In this document: piece by piece, positions 53,153 to 55,889 of the stretch
Numbering within the stretch: position 1 is the first letter of the stretch
Layout: each line of letters begins with the position of its first letter
Origin: Desulfuromonadales bacterium
GTDB taxonomy: Bacteria > Desulfobacterota > Desulfuromonadia > Desulfuromonadales > BM103
Length of the DNA stretch: 55,889 nucleotides
Direction: 5' to 3'
Assembly (NCBI GenBank): GCA_030145205.1
Contig: JAQYVZ010000025.1
Span: forward strand, 1-55,889
Program-made: the position numbers and the translations under genes
The notes under the pieces: model-generated
Told to the model about the DNA's origin: nothing
Database searches by the model: none
What the model saw: the letters and a program-made list of their open reading frames with translations, nothing else

Positions 53153-53245
53153 AACCGCGGGGTCTCGGCCCCGCACTCCGACATCCTCTTTTGCGGGCCC
53201 AAAAGAGGATGCAGAAAAGGGCCTTTATAGGCTCTTGTGTAAGGG
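53153..53245 (+). repeat. Family D repeat, copy 2
   Basis: GGGGTCTCGGCCCCG palindrome, then hairpin arms ATCCTCTTTT / AAAAGAGGAT, then AAAAGGGCC; same plan as 26404-26548. Confidence 0.6.
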
Positions 53246-53636
53246 TAAAGTGTCCTGTTTGCGAGCAGTACGTCACTGGATCTCGACCGGCAGAATTGCT
53301 GCTACCCTTTGGGTGGCCTTTCTCCTTCAAGGCCCCCCTTCTTGCTGCATAACTCTTGAATAAACTAGAAACAGTGATCGTTATCCGAAAAGAATGTAAA
53401 AGGCTGCGGCAGCAAGAATAAGTGAGCCAAGAGGGATGGCCCACGCTCGTTTTTGTTTGCAGAGCATCAATCAGGACAGAACTGGATTTAAATAATATAT
53501 CAATAAAAATTTACCCATAGGTTGCCGGACAATGCCCGCGTTTAACTGCCTGACAAATAAAACAAAACCCCTCCGTTAATCATTCTTCACATCCTAACAT
53601 ACTGAAAACATTCATCTCTGTCCCATTTGTTTCTGC

Positions 53637-53666
53637 TTGACAGCTCACATTGTTATTGTCTAATGT
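53637..53666 (+). promoter_or_regulatory. Predicted promoter of the riboswitch-transglutaminase unit
   Basis: TTGACA (53637-53642), 18-bp spacer, TAATGT (53661-53666). It predicts a start near 53673, about 60 nt before the riboswitch core. Confidence 0.6.
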
Positions 53667-53734
53667 TCGCTTCGTAATTTTGAAATCCTGTTTTAAAGCC
53701 GAGCCTGCTGTTTGCACGGGCCGGTTGAACAGGT

Positions 53735-53818
53735 TTCCCGAAATGCCAAACCTTCCGTGAGGGAGGGACGGAAAGCCGAGGATCTTCTGCAGGGAAGATG
53801 GCCGGGCCGCCGAAGGAT
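53735..53818 (+). promoter_or_regulatory. GEMM-I-like cyclic dinucleotide riboswitch
   Basis: Conserved core elements in order: GCCAAACC (53745-53752); a stem CCTTCC/GGGAGG closed by the GTGA tetraloop; GGGACGGAAAGCC (tetraloop receptor); a second stem ATCTTC/GAAGAT; then GGCCGGGCCGCCGAAGG. GEMM-I riboswitches bind c-di-GMP, and the GEMM-Ib subclass in Geobacter relatives binds cGAMP. By eye, a G occupies the position that distinguishes c-di-GMP from cGAMP binders, but the closing helix P1 is poorly resolved and the usual GGCAAACC reads TGCCAAACC. Class is fairly sure, ligand is not. Confidence 0.65.
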
Positions 53819-53846
53819 GTTTCATCTTTGGTCGTCCGGTTTTTTT
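53802..53846 (+). terminator. Riboswitch-overlapping intrinsic terminator
   Basis: Stem CCGGGCCGCCGAAGGAT pairs with ATCTTTGGTCGTCCGG (one mismatch, one bulge), followed by seven T. The 5' arm is the 3' strand of the riboswitch, so ligand binding and termination are mutually exclusive. Confidence 0.75.
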
Positions 53847-53868
53847 GTTTCCGGGCAACAAGGTGACT

Positions 53869-53958
53869 CCCTCTCCCTTGACGGGAGAGGGCGGGGGTGA
53901 GGGTGACCCAGTTAACTGTTCCCCCTCACACTAACCCTCTCCTCCAGGGGAGAGGGGA
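53869..53958 (+). repeat. Family C element, paired hairpins
   Basis: CCCTCTCCCTTGACGGGAGAG then GGTGAGGGTGACC; after a short centre, the opposed arm ACCCTCTCCTCCAGGGGAG. It lies in the leader between terminator and start codon. Confidence 0.8.
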
Positions 53959-53994
53959 CTGATAATCATTTCTTTGCATTGAAGGAGGGGGGCT

Positions 53995-55889
53995 GTGCGC
54001 AAAACGCACTTTGTGGGGATCTGTCTGCTTTTTTGGCTGCTGTGCAGCATTCCAACCGCAGAAGCCGGAAGTCCAAGTCTTGTCAGGGACTTTACGGCCA
54101 CCTTGCAGCGCATACATGCCCTTCTGGTCACAGTTGAAGCTCAAGCTGTGGACCAGCCGTCCTCCCTTGGTGATGAGGCCGATCAGGTGCAGTCTTTGCT
54201 GACAGAGCTTCGTGCCGGCCGTTTGCTGTTGACCGAACGTTTTCGGCAGCAGGTGAAGCGCAGTGCCATCGCAGGCGGGGATGTGCCGGGTCGGCATGCC
54301 GCCTGGACCGGTCGTTTCAATCGCGTGGTAAGTGAACTGATCGGGCTGCTGGAGGAGGTGGCCGCTGATCCTGCCGAAGCGGCCGAGGCGCGCAAGAGCT
54401 GTCTGGAATTGCTTGATATAATCCTGCCGGCAAAGCGTCTGCCGTTGCATGGTCAGCTGCCTTATCAGAGCCTCGCGGCGCAGAACCTCCTGCCGAATAT
54501 GGGACCGACCATCACCCCGGCCTATCAACAAACGACGACATCCTTTGTTGCTGCAGATCTGGCCGCTGCTCCGGAAGCACAGATCAGTGCTGTCATCACG
54601 GTGCAGGCGCAGACAATCGCGGCCGAGGCGGGTAAGGTCCATTGGGACCCGGTCGATCTGTATGCGTGGGTCAAGAACAATATCGCCACCGAATGGTACT
54701 GGGGCAGTATGAAGGGTGCCGAGGAGACTCTGCGCCAGCGCAGCGGCAATGCTGCCGACCAGGCGTCCCTGCTGGTTGCCCTGCTGCGGTCTGCTGGCTA
54801 TCCGGCCCGTTACCTGCGCGGCGTCGTCAGTGGGTTCCCGGGAATGGACCAGCTCAGGACACAGACCGGGCTGGATGATCCGACACGAATCCTTACCTTT
54901 CTGCGCAAGGCAGGCATTCCCTGTGAGCCGGTCCTTGAGGGGACGCAGATTGTCAATATCCGCTTTGAGCATATCTGGGTGGAGACCCTGGTCCCCTATG
55001 CCAACTACCGTGGCAACCTGGGTGACAGCAATGGTCAGGTCTGGCTGCCACTTGATCCCAGCATCAAGGTGGCGGGCTATGTCGAGCAGGCCGGACAGGC
55101 CGACCTTTATGCCATGGTCCCGGAAACTCTGAACAGTCTGCGGGATAATTATCTCGCAGGCGTGCCGGACCTGTCGCCACTCGAAACCTTGCATCAGGTC
55201 GCGGAAGAGACTCTGGCCGCTCAGGGGGTGCCGCTGCCGTGGACAAGTCTGCTGTTCCAGCGACAGCAACAGCCGGAGCATCTGCCAATTCTGCCTTCCA
55301 CCCTGCAGCTGAATGTCGAAGCGGTCACCGGTGAATATACGGCTTTGCCGGCGGAGTTGGTCCATGCCGTCGAGATTCGGATCGGTGGGACCGAGACGCT
55401 GCTCGATGTGTGTCTGCCGATTCACAGCCTGACAGGTCGGCGGTTGTCGGTCAGCTTCGAGTCGGAAACTGTCGCTGACCACGAAACGATCAACCTCTGG
55501 GGCGGGCTCGACAACACACCGGCCTACCTGGTCCGGCTGCGACCGGTTCTGATGCTCGACGAAGAACGCCTGGCTGTCGCTCGCGATGGATTTACGGTCG
55601 GGACCCCCTTCGCTCTGAATGTAACGTTGACGGGACCGACGCTCAACGCCACAACCCGCAACCAAGTCACCACCGGCTACCCGCTCCTGCTCGGCCTCGC
55701 AGCTCAGCACCCCCCGATCCCTGATCCAGTCGATAGCGACGTCCCAGCGATTGATCATCTCCAGCGGGCGGCACTCGATTATGTCAGGCGCTGGAACGCG
55801 GCCGAGCAGGAGCTGGCTGAATTGCTCAACCTGGCACTGGCCCGTCCGTTGCCGTCCCTGGTCACCCTGGGTGGTCAGCTGGCGGTCAC
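53995..55889 (+). CDS. Giant exported protein with cysteine-less transglutaminase-like domain, 3' end outside window
   Basis: Open from GTG 53995 to the window end, 631 codons plus two bases. GAAGGAGGGG lies just upstream. Signal peptide at about 1-24 (FVGICLLFWLLCS, cleavage after TAEA). A helical region follows to about 215, then a transglutaminase-like core at about 222-360. GNAADQASLLVALLR (251-265) is the segment that normally holds the nucleophile; Ala253 (bases 54751-54753) stands where Cys is expected, whereas His326 (FEHIW) and Asp354 (WLPLDP) are kept. The domain is therefore probably non-catalytic, binding or structural. A beta-rich region follows. Expression is probably gated by the upstream riboswitch. 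Confidence 0.85.
   Translation, partial: MRKTHFVGICLLFWLLCSIPTAEAGSPSLVRDFTATLQRIHALLVTVEAQAVDQPSSLGDEADQVQSLLTELRAGRLLLTERFRQQVKRSAIAGGDVPGRHAAWTGRFNRVVSELIGLLEEVAADPAEAAEARKSCLELLDIILPAKRLPLHGQLPYQSLAAQNLLPNMGPTITPAYQQTTTSFVAADLAAAPEAQISAVITVQAQTIAAEAGKVHWDPVDLYAWVKNNIATEWYWGSMKGAEETLRQRSGNAADQASLLVALLRSAGYPARYLRGVVSGFPGMDQLRTQTGLDDPTRILTFLRKAGIPCEPVLEGTQIVNIRFEHIWVETLVPYANYRGNLGDSNGQVWLPLDPSIKVAGYVEQAGQADLYAMVPETLNSLRDNYLAGVPDLSPLETLHQVAEETLAAQGVPLPWTSLLFQRQQQPEHLPILPSTLQLNVEAVTGEYTALPAELVHAVEIRIGGTETLLDVCLPIHSLTGRRLSVSFESETVADHETINLWGGLDNTPAYLVRLRPVLMLDEERLAVARDGFTVGTPFALNVTLTGPTLNATTRNQVTTGYPLLLGLAAQHPPIPDPVDSDVPAIDHLQRAALDYVRRWNAAEQELAELLNLALARPLPSLVTLGGQLAV

Larger units (their letters stand above)
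53003..53636. other. Gap without a credible gene
   Basis: A family C hairpin (53028-53068), a family D element (53153-53245) and AT-rich sequence. The short open frame over 53086-53352 is a reading of the repeats. No DppC remnant was recognised. Confidence 0.65.

Noticed and set aside
53086-53352. 88-codon open frame after the permease gene
   Set aside because: Translation runs through the family D repeat; no ribosome site or similarity recognised.
53926-55758. 610-codon minus-strand open frame opposite the transglutaminase-like gene
   Set aside because: The plus-strand reading has a signal peptide, a family fold and an upstream ribosome site; the minus-strand reading has none.

Overview
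The window looks like a chromosomal segment of a Desulfuromonadia-type deltaproteobacterium (Geobacter/Desulfuromonas relatives). This is inferred from gene order (queA-tgt-yajC-secDF; pheA, tyrA-aroA-cmk, rpsA-sppA-ihfB), from a c-type haem-binding (CxxCH) periplasmic sensor, from a GEMM-type riboswitch, and from GC-rich codon use. No phage, insertion sequence, tRNA, rRNA or CRISPR array was recognised. Housekeeping genes alternate with signalling genes, and most intergenic gaps hold short palindromic repeats of four families (A-D below).

Layout. 1-6.5 kb: 3' end of a giant exported multi-domain protein. 6.6-9.1 kb: amrA and typA (minus). 9.2-10.8 kb: a TPR lipoprotein whose M48-peptidase-like segment has lost its zinc ligands, overlapping a membrane PH-domain gene. 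11-15.6 kb: miaB, an M42 aminopeptidase, rplM-rpsI, argC. 15.7-19.9 kb (minus): a haem-binding HD-GYP protein followed by a GGDEF protein with a ruined active site but a kept I-site. 20.3-28.6 kb: DUF2065-queA-tgt-yajC-secD-secF-TPR gene and recJ. 28.7-30.9 kb (minus): formate/nitrite-type channel and aminotransferase. 31-39 kb: pheA, tyrA, aroA, cmk, rpsA, sppA, ihfB. 39.1-39.3 kb (minus): a 6S RNA gene that I recognise from its terminal helix and internal motifs. 39.4-42.1 kb: pseudouridine synthase, lgt, HAD phosphatase. 42.3-46.9 kb (minus): a partner-switching operon in which a CbrA-like sodium/solute-symporter sensor is fused to a SpoIIE phosphatase, with STAS and anti-sigma-kinase partners. 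47.3-53 kb: TPR lipoprotein, DUF4292 lipoprotein, peptide-ABC binding protein and one permease. 53.6-55.9 kb: promoter, GEMM-like riboswitch, terminator, then the 5' part of a second giant exported protein with a cysteine-less transglutaminase-like domain.

How the parts may work together (inference): cyclic dinucleotide signalling appears three times, as a phosphodiesterase with a possible haem input, a probable c-di-GMP-binding pseudo-cyclase, and a riboswitch in front of a large surface protein. The 42-47 kb operon is a separate phosphorylation switch whose input is a transporter-like membrane domain. The most notable items are that operon, the riboswitch/transglutaminase unit, the HD-GYP/pseudo-GGDEF pair, the pseudo-M48 lipoprotein and the composite repeats.
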